DNA from: Lactarius indigo
Lineage: Eukaryota > Basidiomycota > Agaricomycetes > Russulales > Russulaceae
Assembly: GCA_025766275.1 (NCBI GenBank)
Contig: JAFKAC010000076.1
Span: forward strand, 227,889 to 291,888
Length of the DNA stretch: 64,000 bases
Reading direction: 5' to 3'
Part shown: piece after piece, positions 31,805 through 43,717 of the stretch
How the letters are laid out: each line of letters opens with the position of its first letter
How positions within the stretch are numbered: position 1 is the first letter of the stretch
Notes under the pieces: generated by a model
Told to the model about the DNA's origin: nothing
What the model saw: the letters and a program-made list of their open reading frames with translations, nothing else
Database searches by the model: none
Made by a program: the position numbers and the translations under genes

Positions 31805-32507
31805 TCAAGAAACTGGTTTTGAATGTCTATCTAAACCAAACCATTCCCCTGACACCTTGAGGATTGTTTGAGGAGGTGTACATGGCGCCACAAGGCAGAT
31901 CATTTCCTAATTAGGAAGGTCAGAATTTCTTGTTCAGCCACCAGCCCCCCCCTCCCCCCCCCACCTGCAGTTTGGGATTCTGGTCCCACAACCCCCTTGA
32001 GCCATGTGTTTTTTGTTGTCACTGACATTAGTCTATTGTATGTACTACCTGGTATCTCATGTGTAGTGGAATGTATTATCAACATCTTTGTTGAGGGTTT
32101 TGCTGCAGGGTTCTATGTGGGCTGTCTCTCTTTTGTTTGGGTTAGGGTTGTGCATGTTTGGGTGATGGAGGTATTCATTTGTTGTTTTCATGTTTTTTTT
32201 TTTTGTTGGAGGTGGGGCACAGGGGTCACTCCTCTTAGGGGGGTCAGTGGTATCTCTCCATGGGTGCAGGTGGTTGTGTGTTATGTTTTTGCAGCCCATC
32301 CTTGCCCATGCCGAGGCGTGGGAAAACCTACACCGTGGTGGTTTCAGTTCAAGGTCCCCCCAAGAAATGAAGTGTTGAAGCGGAGACTCAATTCAAAGAT
32401 GACAGGAAAGCGGACCGGCGCGTGGGAAGTCTGCGAAAAAAACGCAACTGTCAAGAACTCGCGTTTCAGTAAGTGTTCGTGTTCGACGCGTGATCGTGTG
32501 ACCGCCC
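31805..32507. other. Spacer and promoter region before the PHD-JmjC gene
   Basis: No gene supported. It contains C-rich (31948-31963) and T-rich (about 32190-32204) tracts. It marks the switch from transposons to host genes. Confidence 0.5.
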
Positions 32508-34834
32508 ATGACCAGAGCCACCCGACGCACAACCCGTACATCGGCACCATCACAGCCAGGGTCAAATGCGCCAGCTTCCGATGCCCCTGATCCAGCGGCC
32601 GATGTTATAAATTCTCAGGAAGACCTCTGTCCTGCATGCAGTGCTTCACTAACGCGAGATGTAAAGGATGAGGACAGTGAGAGTTGGGTCAGGTGCGATT
32701 CCTGCAAAACATGGTACCATTGGAGGTGTGTTGGGGAAAACGGACAACTTGACGCAATAGACAAATGGTGTGCCATTTTTTTAATTTTTCAGTCTATGAA
32801 TGCTGCTCATCGTTGCCTGGTTTTTAGGTTCTGTGGTCAATGTCGGGCAGCCGATGGTAGGCGCGCCATAACTTTCAAACTCCCAACCCGAAAGTCTGCA
32901 CGTAACAGACCTGTTCGAGACTATGTCAATCTGCACTCAGGTGCTGATTCATCCGACCCACGCCGGTGGGCCCAACTATTGGAGAACAAGAAGTTTTCCA
33001 AGGATGAATTCAAGAAGATGACGGGCCCAGAGCTTACCCAGGATTGGTTGGACAGTGATCCTACTGCTATGACGGAGCCAGTTATCATTGAACAGCCTGA
33101 TGGCCTTGGCATGACAATGCCACCATCGAATCTGACAGTGTCCGAGATCGCTGCGACTCTAGGGCACGACACACCACTCGAAGTTATAGGTAGCTTTTCT
33201 CGATCTTCTCAAGTCAATCTAATTGACCAAGTCACGATGAATACAGATGTAAGCACGCAGTCCAGCTTGGCTGGATGGACGCTAGGGAAATGGGCAAGCT
33301 ACTACTCAAGCGAACCGTCGGCTCGCGAGAAAGTCCGAAACGTCATTTCTTTGGAAATATCTGGGACAAAGCTTGGGGAGCAAGTCGCCCCCCCTAAACT
33401 GGTTAGGGACATCGATTGGGTGGAAAAATTTTGGCCGAATAACAGGAAAGGCTCCAGTCACCCATATCCAAAGGTGCAGCTCTACTGCTTGATGGGCGTT
33501 GCTGGGGCATGGACTGTCAGTGTGTGTTCCATCGCCTTTTCCCTACCGACCATTTTTTAGGACTGGCACATCGACTTTGCTGGGTCGTCTGTGTATTATC
33601 ACATACTTAGAGGATCGAAGGTAACCTATGCCCTTCGTATTTCTTCATCTTAGTCTTGGTAACCACCTTTTTACAGACATTCCTCTTTATACGCCCGACT
33701 ATTACCAATCTCGCTTCCTACGAACGTTGGTCTGGGAGTGAGATCCAGAGTCACACGTGGCTCGGCGATCTAGTCGATGAAGTTATTAAGGTGGATTTGA
33801 GAGAGGGTAACACAATGATCATTCCCACGGGGTGGATCCATGCCGTTGTGGGTTGCCCCTTGGCCTTGCGTTGGCTCTAGCTAACCTTTGCGGAGTATAC
33901 CCCTCAAGATGCGTTGGTGTTTGGGGGAAATTTTCTTCACTCGTACAACGCCGCGTTACGTATGTTTGTCTCGTGTTATCACCTCATGCGAAGCTCACGC
34001 CCTGTAGAATTGAAGGTACGCGAAATTGAGATCTCAACGCACGTACCCAAGAAGTTTCGTTTCCCGTTATTCTCAAGGTCCGTTCCACAGCGTGGCGAGT
34101 GACCTTGACAGTCATGATTTAGTAGACTTTGCTGGTACGTTGGCGAAAAGTACTTGCGGGATCTACGCGCCAAGGAAGATTTTACTCCGCGTGTCTTGGA
34201 GTCGATTGAGGCGCTCTCTGAGTTTCTGGTATCGGAGGTGCGGACCATGGAACGAAGCCCAGAAACGGTGAAACGTGATATACGAGACCAAGTCCCCGGC
34301 GACAAGGTGAAAGATGCGCCCGCATTGGCCAGGGAGTTGCGGTGGCGGGTCCGTTTGGCCGGGGGCTATACCAGCGATGGGGATCACTTCGACCGAGCTC
34401 AAGGTCAAGAAGAATCGACACACAAAGATGTTGGGCGAAAGCGAAAGCGGGACTCTGAATTTCCACCAACTGACCTGGCTATTCCAAGTGATCCGATGTT
34501 CCGAAACTTCCGACCGAAAATTTGGGAGACCGTTGAGGAGGAGCACGAAGAGTCGATGCGTCATCTAACTGTCCAGGACATTGGTCCATTGGTTGAAAGT
34601 TTGTCAGGGTGGAAAGACGAACCGCTTGATTCTTCAGTTGTGGAAGGGCACGAAGTGGAAGCTGGACGAAAACGACAGGTTATTTTAAAGACGAGGAAGA
34701 CTGACCGCGGTTTTGAGCGGCAACGCACCGAGAGGATCTTGGAACGGTGGAGTTGGGATAACGCGGTTTCGGAGGAAGCCGATGTCTCTTACACTTTCAA
34801 AGGTATATCGCCTACTGCAGACAATCTGGCCTAG
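32508..34834 (+). CDS. JmjC-domain histone demethylase with PHD finger (JHDM1/KDM2 type)
   Basis: Predicted to remove methyl groups from histone H3 lysine 36 using Fe(II), 2-oxoglutarate and oxygen in the nucleus; this substrate is known for the JHDM1 family and inferred here. Exons: 32508-32767, 32828-33515, 33561-33620, 33677-33847, 33896-33959, 34008-34077, 34126-34834, giving 673 residues. The PHD finger (about residues 40-95) has the Cys4-His-Cys3 pattern CPAC...CDSC...WYHWRC...CGQC. The JmjC core has the iron-binding HID (His319, Asp321) and PTGWIH (His391). The PHD reading needs the first intron to be spliced, joining W to FCGQC. The C terminus is charged and Arg-rich. It is the first host gene after the transposon block. 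Confidence 0.92.
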
Positions 34835-36792
34835 GGATTCTGGGATGAGCATCCTTACATGGATGGTGGTCGATGTTGTTGACTGGGTGTGGTAGCTCCT
34901 CCGTTTTTAGTATATGACCTTCTCTTGTGTCGATTACATGTTCTTCTCGAATCTCCATCACAGAAAACCTAGAACCAGTGATCGCAGGGTGCTTATTGAT
35001 GCAGTTTCACGTCTATGAGTTACATGGCCGTCGAGTCGGGACGTGTCAGGAATAGTTATCGGCGCCACGGATCTGCCCCAGCATCTGAGTACTGAGTGCT
35101 AGTGAAGGCCAGTCACCCTACCATGGCAATTCATGCGGCATAGACCCTTCAAGTTGGCGCTGCTAGGATACCGCCTCAGTGTACCTTCAAATCGCTCTGT
35201 TCCTTCACTGCCCTTCTCAGGCTAGCGACGTTAAACTTCGGGCCAGCCAGTTCCGAGTCAATCTGTTCCCCCCAGACAAGTACCTTCCATGTACTTTGTA
35301 TTGGCAACCCGCAAAGCAAACCACTCATAGTATTTATCAGCGGTGCATACATTGAATTAATCCCTCGGCATCTCCATTCTTGCCCTCAATCGTGGCTCAC
35401 CGAGACGTGGGCCCTCTCTTCCATCGGACACACGACCTTACCCAAAGTGCCTCAAACCCTCAAGTATTCGGTCACATACCATTCGCGGTTTCCATCACGG
35501 CGACGTTCTAACATGCTGGGCACTTTGATGACTCGGGTAGCTCCTCACATCAACAACTTCCACCATTTTGTTACCCCCAATGAGTATACATCGGATGTTT
35601 TGGGTATGGCACCACCACCACCACCACCACCACCACTTGTCCAATATCTCAACACCCCTCGCAGCCAGAGTTAGCCGAGTATCAGCCGAGGCTGTCACCT
35701 CCCACAAGAGGTCTCCCCTTCCGTAGCCCCCTAACATAGTAATCATACTCCCCCCTCGCCATCATTACATACACCCATCTTGAACTTGGTTAATTATAAT
35801 GGATATGGACGACAACCCATTTCCGCTCACTCAATGAGTTTCACACCTGAAACACCGTGAATTTGTACCATAAAAGCTGTCGTTTTGCGACCAAATTGCG
35901 GGTCCCACCGTACACTAAAGAACATGGCCGGTCGGCGCTATCCCAACCGGCATCTCCCTACTCAACTATTTGCTGCCAAATCTTGCAAGAACCGACGGAG
36001 AAGGGTACAGCCTTGGGGGGAGACGCCGATGCCACGCAAGTGTTGGACAAGGCACCCACAAAACAGGCAGATTCATCCTTACCTTGCTTGCCGGTTTTTA
36101 CCTAACTTCACCAAGAACTTCACGTGGAGCAGACAGAAGATGGTGTCAAGGGTTACTGCTTGGCGGCGACTCGGATCTGGTCATCCACGAGGAGGTCATG
36201 GCGAAGGGGGGTCGGCTCAGTGAAGTTTCGTACAGAGCACTTATATGGCCTGCCACTACGATAGTTGACGTTGGAGTTGAGCGTTCTTCAACAAGATGCA
36301 TGATACATGTGTGCATATTACTAATAGTATGACTTGGAAGGTAACCTCCAATTGATCAAAAAAAAAAAAGGGAACCTCCAACGGTAGCAGGTCATTAGCA
36401 ACCACTAGATCCATAGCTCTTGAGAAGCGACCTCCAGTCGCTTCTCAAGAGCAGTGGATGGTACACGTTTGGATACCCAGGTAGATACAACCTTTGTCCC
36501 TCAATTTCAGGTACTTTGGCCACACAGAAGATTTGACATGTCACTGGTAGTTCTGCTTCAATCTTGCGATGTGTACAGTCCAAACAACCGAAGTGAACTC
36601 AGAACCGCAATATTCACGCTCGTCTGTATTCGATGGCGCGAGTGTTCAGCGCGTACCGACTTCATTTCATGTCGTATCACGTTCGGTCCACCAAGTAAGG
36701 GACACGCTCAAAGGCGTAAGCTATGACCTAAATTAACGACACTATAGTAGGGGATATCTCATCTGCGTAGTCCCTTACTATCGTCTTGTGAA
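34835..36792. other. Long spacer without a supported gene
   Basis: About 2 kb. It holds a (CCA)n run at 35611-35636, an A-rich tract at about 36357-36369 and a perfect inverted repeat at 36416-36452. No convincing protein. Short open frames lack recognisable features. Confidence 0.5.
36416..36452. other. Perfect 16-bp inverted repeat with 5-nt loop
   Basis: The left arm GCTCTTGAGAAGCGAC (36416-36431) and its exact complement (36437-36452) flank the loop CTCCA. It lies just downstream of an A-rich tract in a gene-free region. It could be a hairpin RNA, a transposon remnant or a protein site. Confidence 0.75.
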
Positions 36793-37463
36793 TCAGTCGA
36801 AATGTGCGTAATGTCCCGGCACACCCAGGCGACATTTCTCACAGCCTGGTCGTGGACCCATAGTAAACCGTGAGCGACGTGGAGGCGTCTGCTGTTGCTG
36901 TGATGGCTGGGGCTCTCGAAAATGCAGTGACATGATGTTCACGCATCCGCTACTGAAGGGAGAATGCGGGGGAAGTATAGCAGTAACGATAGGAGGCGTA
37001 GGAATCGTGACTGGGTCTGGTATCTGTAAGTGTCCTGTCACCGTCACTGGTGGAAGGGTGAGCCGCGGAGATAAGACCTTTGGCATAGATGAACAAGCAT
37101 CGGAATGCAGGAGGGATGGTGTCGTGTTGTCAGTGGTGTGGATCTTTGATTGCTCGCATTGAAAACCCTGAGGGTGCGAGCATAATCGGGTCGAAGGCCG
37201 AGGTGTTTCGTCGAGGTTCTGCAAAGAAGAGAGCGCCATGGAAACCGTTATCAGTTAAAAGAAAGCGGGAGGGGGGTCGTATTTAAAATGCACACCATCG
37301 TATTTTCCCCGTTGCTGCTCCAGGTTGTCTCGTGCTCAGTGGGGCATTGAGCAGGAAGGAGGGTGAGGTTGCGCGTAAGGGCGACCCACTGCTCATCCTG
37401 GACACCCGCATCCGCTTCTGCAGAGAGCATACATACCGACTGCGTGGGCTTTTGAACGAGCAA
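36793..37463 (-). CDS. Possible small protein with C-terminal Cys motif (hypothetical)
   Basis: Two open segments join across a plausible 77-nt intron (37219-37295; GTGTGC donor, TTTGCAG acceptor), keeping the frame: about 37463-37296 and 37218-36793. The start is uncertain; an upstream exon is possible because no good ATG precedes 37463. The protein is Pro/Thr/Ser-rich and low-complexity except for its last 20 residues, GPRPGCEKCRLGVPGHYAHF plus Asp, a compact Cys/His motif. I recall similar C-terminal motifs in small unannotated agaricomycete proteins but cannot verify this. Function unknown. Confidence 0.4.
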
Positions 37464-38041
37464 GACAGTGGAGAGTGACTGCGCACGCGCAGGTGAGGCA
37501 GGACTTGCCGTATGCGGGGATTGGAATGATAGTGGCGAGTCGCACGTACGGTCATTAACGGCGAGCGACAGGCGTTTCTACCAGAATTGCATACAGAGAT
37601 CGGCACCGAGGAACGAAATTAGAACACGACAGCACATACGAGTGGACGATCATGCTCGCACGGGGTTGGGGAGTGGGAACGGATACGTTTGCTCGCCGTG
37701 CGAAAGGAGGGAACGTACAAGTCGATTTCCATGATAAATTAACAGGACATTCAACTTGCCTTTCGACGGTTGGTTGGATACCTCCGAGTCACTGGTAAAG
37801 GATAGGGATATAGTACTACCTGAGCCACTTGCGAGGTGCGGTCACGAGATATGATTATATGATTTGTCTAGTCATGTGGTCGATTACTGTGGTCGCGACT
37901 CAGATCTCAGATCTTAGAGCAGTCGTAAGACTTTTGGACTTGCTCAGTGAATTCTATGGGAAATATATAATAAGTCCTGTCGCTGCTCCTTCAGGGAAAA
38001 GCCGGCCTCAGAACATACGTATAACTACGCTACTGCTGTAA
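37464..38041. other. Spacer
   Basis: No supported gene. It may contain the promoter or a 5' exon of the small gene to the left and the 3' region of the TFIIB-type gene to the right. Confidence 0.45.
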
Positions 38042-40478
38042 TTACCATTCGCCAGGCCATTCGACTTCCAATCCTCCAGGGGACGCGGGTCTCCACTCAC
38101 CTTCCACTTCCTCACCGCCTCCGCCTCCGATGTGACCCCCCCTTCTACCTTCTTCCTCTTCCTTATCTTCATCACCTGAACAGAAATCCTCGACACCCAG
38201 AGCTACGAACGGATCATCTGACTCCAATAGCGACGCAAGTTTATCCATATCGACTCGCTCCCTTCCCTTCTTCGTGTGGCCGCCAGGTCGCCCGGAGTGC
38301 TTCCTCTGCTCTACACTTTCTATGCCAAGGACCTCTCTCGTGGGATTGATAATGTCCTCACCCCAAATTATCCGCATTGCTTGGGCCCTCTTCTCTCGTT
38401 CCTCGTGTGCTTTCTCATCCGTACCAATCACAATCCCTTCTAGCTCACCTTCGCCGAACAACTCGTCATCACGAACCGCGTCTGTGTCTCCACGTTCAGC
38501 CGCCAGGAGCTGTAGCCTCGTCGGTGGCAGGTCAGATCTAATGCCGGCGTCGGATGATAAAAGGTACGATGTGTGGGCGAGTGCAGGACTTTCCGGCGCG
38601 ATGTTCGCAAGGGGGTCAAGGAGGAAACTGGCCGCTTTGGTCGTGGCCGTCCGACGCTTCTTGTATTTGCATTCTGGAGCTGCGGCAGTCTTCGCCACTA
38701 CACAGGAACTCTGGGGTCCATGTGAGAAAACTCTCGTGTTCCTGGTCGTCTTTTGCTCGGCCTCAGTGATCAGTGCATTCAAATCGGCTTCATCGCTACC
38801 TGTATCACCCTCCCCGTCGCCTCCGTCGTCCTCTGCCTCGAGATCGACATGAATTGGGCCGCCGCCTTCGGCAATCTCTGCCAGTCCAACTTCCTCGCGG
38901 AATTGTAGAACGTCCAGTACGGCGCTCGCCACCCTGGATCTCCGAGCGATTTGCTTGCTCCCCGGGGTGTTGGCACTTACGAGCCATGGAACCCGTGCGG
39001 CGCATGCCTCGATTGTGTTCACGAGAACCCGATAGCGTGCCATTACTGCCGCACCACGTGCACCAAGAGCCGCTCCTAGCCGCGAAGCGAGCACAAGCAC
39101 ACGTGGCATTGGGCGAGGCGGGCGGGCGTGCGCCTCAAGCGCCAGAAGTAAAAGGGCGCACCCACCTGCACCTGCACTTCCTGCATTGAATGCACTCCTC
39201 TCCAAATTGGGAAGGTCGTAAAGCGCCGAAGCCGTCCTCAGGACGTCCTGCACCACGACAGGAGCTAACAAGGGCCTTATGAAAGCAAGTGTATCCTTGG
39301 AAACAATTGGGACCGAAGCAGAGGCGAGGGCACTGAGGTGTGCAGCGAGAGAGGGAAGATGTGAGATCGCACGGTTACGTGGAAGGTCAAGGGCGAGGTG
39401 AGGGAGGAGCCGCAATTGTGTACGCTTCAATTCCGTGACTGGTTCCGAGAGGAGATACTGGAGTGGGAATACAAGGCAGTCAGCCAGCCGTTATATGCCG
39501 TGACCACGCATCCCAAAAAAAAAAAACGTATGTGAGGTAAATAGACTGATTCTATTCGACACGTCTTGGGGTTGTACTACATCCCCAAAGAAGCACAACC
39601 ACAGGGGAAGGGGAAGCGAATATCACGGCATACACAAAAGGGCCATGAGATAGTCCTGCCCGGAAGCGGGGGAGGAGAAACAGGCGGCGCTTAATGATCG
39701 CACGGTGATGTATGTGCCTTAGAAGCGCGCGGCAAAGAGAGGCTTCTAGAGTTTTTTTTGCTGCTGCAGACATCCAATTCCAATAACAGTGTTGAAATGT
39801 CTGGGTAGGTGACACGCCGAGAGAAGAAAGTGTGGGGGGGCGTGGGTAATAGGGCATTTTTCGTCACAGAGACAATAAAATGCGCGGATAAAACGGCCAG
39901 AGAGGCCTGGCTAGTCGGAAGAACAGAGGTGAAGAAAGAAAGAGGAGAGAAACTGACGGCGATATGGTGTGTGTGATCTCCCCTATCCTGTTCTCTGATG
40001 GCGAATACGAGAGCAGCGCCTGCGGCAAGTTTGGCTGCTCTACCCCATTTGACTGAAGGTCGCTGCATCACGGTGTCAAAAATGGCTTTGGCACGGACGG
40101 CTGCACCCCGATGCCCCAGACGGTCAGCAAGAGCCTGGATGGACTCATAAATGATGAACTGAGAAGAGCGACAGAATATCAGATGGGTTAAAGGGGTGGA
40201 AGGAAATAAGAAGGGAAAAAGACCTTGTTGCGCTCATTCTTGGGGTTGGCAGTCTGCCCGGCAAGGTCCCATGCAGCGTTTCTGCGGATACTCTTGAGAG
40301 TGGTTGGACGGGTGTTGATCTGGAGGTCGTGCGCATAGGTATCGGGGAGGAAGTCAGAGGGAGAAGTGAGAGCGCTCTGTTGAGAAGAATCTGCCAAAGT
40401 ACCGCAGTGTGTGCATACGGCAGAGCCGATGTCTCGAGATAATTGAGTGGGATGTCCACATTCTTTGCAGCTGGACAT
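38042..40478 (-). CDS. TFIIB-type zinc ribbon and cyclin-fold protein (general transcription factor-like)
   Basis: Exon 1 (40478-40224) starts MSSCKECGHPTQL and holds a TFIIB-type zinc ribbon, CKEC...CTHC. Exon 2 (40158-39958) encodes the first cyclin-like helices (FIIYESIQALADRLGHRG, KLAAGAALVFAIREQ). A short exon near 39830-39760 (reading DISTLLLELDV) is likely but its edges are unsure. A long 3' exon (from about 39470 to 38042) holds a second, diverged cyclin-like repeat and an acidic C-terminal tail with SDDPFVALGVEDF. In the family such proteins bridge TBP and RNA polymerase. I do not see the Brf1 homology block and cannot say whether it serves polymerase II or III. It is divergent from trehalose phosphorylase, 161 bp between start codons. 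Confidence 0.72.
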
Positions 40479-40639
40479 TGCTATGAGGCAAGGCCTGTGC
40501 CTGAGCCAGCCCAACGGTGCCTGAGCCAACCTCCCTACTTGAGAAGCATTGCCATTGCATTGGCCTATAAAAGCTCGTCTACTTGCTCGGTCCTCTCTTT
40601 TCCTTCATCACCCTCCATCTGAATTGCCCACTCGTCTTA

Positions 40640-43514
40640 ATGGCTCCGTCGGCACCTCAACAGTTCGTGTCAAAGTCTTCCGACGCCGTCAGGCGCAGGC
40701 TCTCCAGCATATCCAGCGCTACCAGACCAAACATTCCCGCCTTCAGTAGTCTTACCGTTCGCCCATTCCTCTTATTTTTCCCGCTAAAGCACTCAGGTCA
40801 TACGTAGCCTATGTGGGCTGGTATTGCGGGTTCCCTCCTCGCCAACAAAGCTGGCTTCGAAATTGCGATCTCTATCCACGACTCTGTCTATAACACCGAT
40901 TTCAGCTCTACGATCCTCCCTTACGACGCTGCACAATCGGATAAGCAGACAGAGATTATCGAGTCCCATATCATTTCTGCCCTCCGCAAGTTCTCTTCGG
41001 AGCATCTGTGCAAGTTCCTGGGTGCCGGTGTTACCCTCAGTCTCCTTCGGGAGGTTGGTTCCTTTCTAACACCGTCCTGCAATGGCCTTTCTAAAACCAC
41101 CTAGGCCCCCAATCTCTGTACTCGCCTATGGTTGGAGCTCGATATCGTCCCCATCGTGTTCAATATCAAACCTTATCACACGGACTCGGCCACTCGCACT
41201 AATATCAAGCACCGTATCGGGTCGGCCACTGGTTCGTTTGCGCCCTCGGGTGCCGAAACGCCTACCGTCTATGTCGATCACTCCGTCCTTGGACATACTG
41301 GACCAACTCTTACCCCTGGTGGTGTCCAGCAGAAACTGCCTATCCCTCGTACGATCGACGAGCAGGCGGACTCTGCCGCGCGCAAGGCTATTTTGCATTT
41401 TGGTCCTGGCAATAACCCACGTCTATCCATCGGCCCTCGCAACCAGGTTGCTGTTGACGCTGCTGGGAAGATTCACCTCATAGACGATCTCGACGCGTAC
41501 CGCAACTCGGTTGGTGAGGGTACCTGGAATGCTGTCGTTCAGCTCGCCGATGAGCTTCGCGAAAAAAAAGTAAAGATCGGCTTCTTCTCTTCCACACCCC
41601 AGGGCGGTGAGTCTATCCCCATTCTCACAAGAATTTGAGATTGAATCCTTCCATCTGCCCCTTCCCCATCTTCGCTTCCTTTTGTACGTCCCGTCTGCAG
41701 GTGGTGTTGCCCTCGTGAGTGTCTATACTTCGTTATCTGTCAGGATCATCTGCTAATGCAAATTCGATTTATCCGATTGAAGATGAGACACGCGCTTATT
41801 CGCTTCCTTACCCTTTTGGATGTCGACGCCGCCTGGTGAGTGCCTCGAGGACCCCGAATCAATTACCCCATAACTTGCTGGTGTACGAGTTTGGAATACA
41901 TTTCTCATGGCGTTGTTCCCCCCGCCCCTTTTTTCTCATCACATGTCCAGTCTCATGTGAATACGATAAACTGATTACCTTTACTTTTCTCATCGGCTCA
42001 GGTACGTTCCGAACCCGTCGCCCTCCGTGTTCCGCACGACAAAGAACAACCACAATATCTTGCAAGGGGTCGCTGCGCCCACTCTTCGCCTCACTCAGGA
42101 GCAAAGGGACAACTTTGACTCTTGGATTCTTAAGAACGGGCTACGCTGGACTGCTGAGGGTGGTCCGCTCGCGCCTGGTGGCGTCGATGTGGCATTCATT
42201 GGTGGGGATTATCTCTGTTTCTACCTGACATGACATTAATTCTATTTGCCTAGATGACCCACAGATGCCCGGTTTGATCCCACTTATCCGCAAAGTCCGG
42301 CCTGAGGTGCCCATTGTGTACCGTTCACACATCGAGATTCGCAGCGATCTCGTACATAAGGAAGGATCACCTCAAGAAGAAGTGTGGAAGTACCTTTGGA
42401 ACAACATCCAACATGCCGATCTGTTTATCAGTGCGTGTGGCTCATTTCTGTCACGTTCACTCCCTAGGTCAGGCTTACATCTATTACCTACGTAGGTCAC
42501 CCAGTAAATAAGTTTGTTCCGAGCGACGTCCCAGTTGAAAAGCTTTGCTTGCTTGGCGCTGCCACTGACTGGTGTGTCAATTGCTCGAGGCATCTACCAT
42601 TTACTAACGCATGGTCACTTAGGTTGGACGGCCTCAACAAGGATCTTGACTCTTGGGATTCCCAGTTTTATATGGGCGAGTTCCGCTCGCTGTGCGCCAA
42701 AGAAAAGATGACGGAACTAGCATGGCCCGCGCGGGATTACGTGGTTCAGGTTGCACGTTTCGACCCGTCCAAAGGAATTCCTAATGTCGTCGATTCGTAC
42801 GCTAAATTTCGCGAGCTATTGAAGACGAAAGGAAAGCTCGACGGGGACGATTTACCTCAATTGCTCATCTGCGGACATGGTGCTGTTGATGATCCTGATG
42901 CAAGCATCATCTACGATCAGGTCATCAAACTCATCCACTCAGAAGCATACAGGCACCTTGCCAAAGACATTATTGTCATGCGTATACCTCCGAGCGATCA
43001 ACGTATTCTTTTTTTTTTTTTTCTTTCGATTTCGCGGGTCATCTCACCGACGCTCTTACCAGTGCTCAATGCGCTCATGGCCAACTCGAAGATCGCGCTA
43101 CAATTGTCCACACGTGAAGGCTTCGAAGTTAAAGTTTCTGAGGCTTTACACGCCGGGATACCTGTCATTGCCTCACGTACGGGTGGCATCCCGCTGCAGA
43201 TTCAACATGGAAAGTCGGGCTATCTCTGCGATGTAGGCGATAACGATGCGGTTGCGGGCCACCTCTACGATCTCTACACGGACGAAAAACTCTACGAGGC
43301 CGTTTCTAGCTTCGCGCGTAAAAACGTGTCGGATGAAGTTGGCACGGTTGGTAACGCTGCCGCATGGCTCTATTTGGCGGTTATGTACTCTCGTGGAGAG
43401 AAGATCAAGCCACATGGGCAATGGATCAACGATCTCTTGCGGAAGGAGACAGGCCAATTGTACAAGGAGGGTGAGCCCAGGCTGCCGCGTGGCGGGCTGG
43501 ATGTTGTGGGGTGA
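40640..43514 (+). CDS. Trehalose phosphorylase, fungal retaining type (GT4)
   Basis: Cleaves trehalose with phosphate to glucose 1-phosphate and glucose, and reversibly makes trehalose; cytosolic; known from Grifola, Pleurotus and other mushrooms (EC 2.4.1.231), with a Neurospora relative ccg-9. Ten exons: 40640-40756, 40808-41053, 41105-41606, 41701-41714, 41783-41835, 42002-42201, 42254-42430, 42496-42571, 42623-43002, 43063-43514. They give 738 residues, the usual family length. Diagnostic blocks: PMWAGIAGS near the N terminus, GFFSSTPQGGGVALMRH, PNPSVFRTTKNNHNILQG-type sequence, AFIDDPQMPGLIP, and the GT-B EX7E motif (Glu607...Glu615 in EGFEVKVSE). Exon 4 is only 14 nt long. Splice phases all agree. 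A complete, apparently functional gene. Confidence 0.95.
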
Positions 43515-43717
43515 AGGGTATGTGTGTGGTGTCTTACCTACCCTGGCGTGTATTAGAACATCGAAGTTTGACGTCAGCGCTGTATGCAATGATAGAACTG
43601 TACCTCGAATTCACTCGATTTGGGGGGATTCCTCGAAATGGAAATACTTTCCTGCGCTTCAATTCTGCTATCGCGTTGTCTAAATTTGCATCGCATATCG
43701 TCGGTCCGCCCACTGGC

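Noticed and set aside
31868..32590. Long + strand frame of 240 codons before the JmjC gene
   Set aside because: Composition is low-complexity (Phe/Val/Trp/Cys-rich) and it overlaps the start of a well-supported gene in another frame.
34801..34834. An extra 18-nt intron near the end of the JmjC gene (GTATAT...CTGCAG)
   Set aside because: Too short for a fungal intron, and the frame closes cleanly at TAG 34832-34834 without it.
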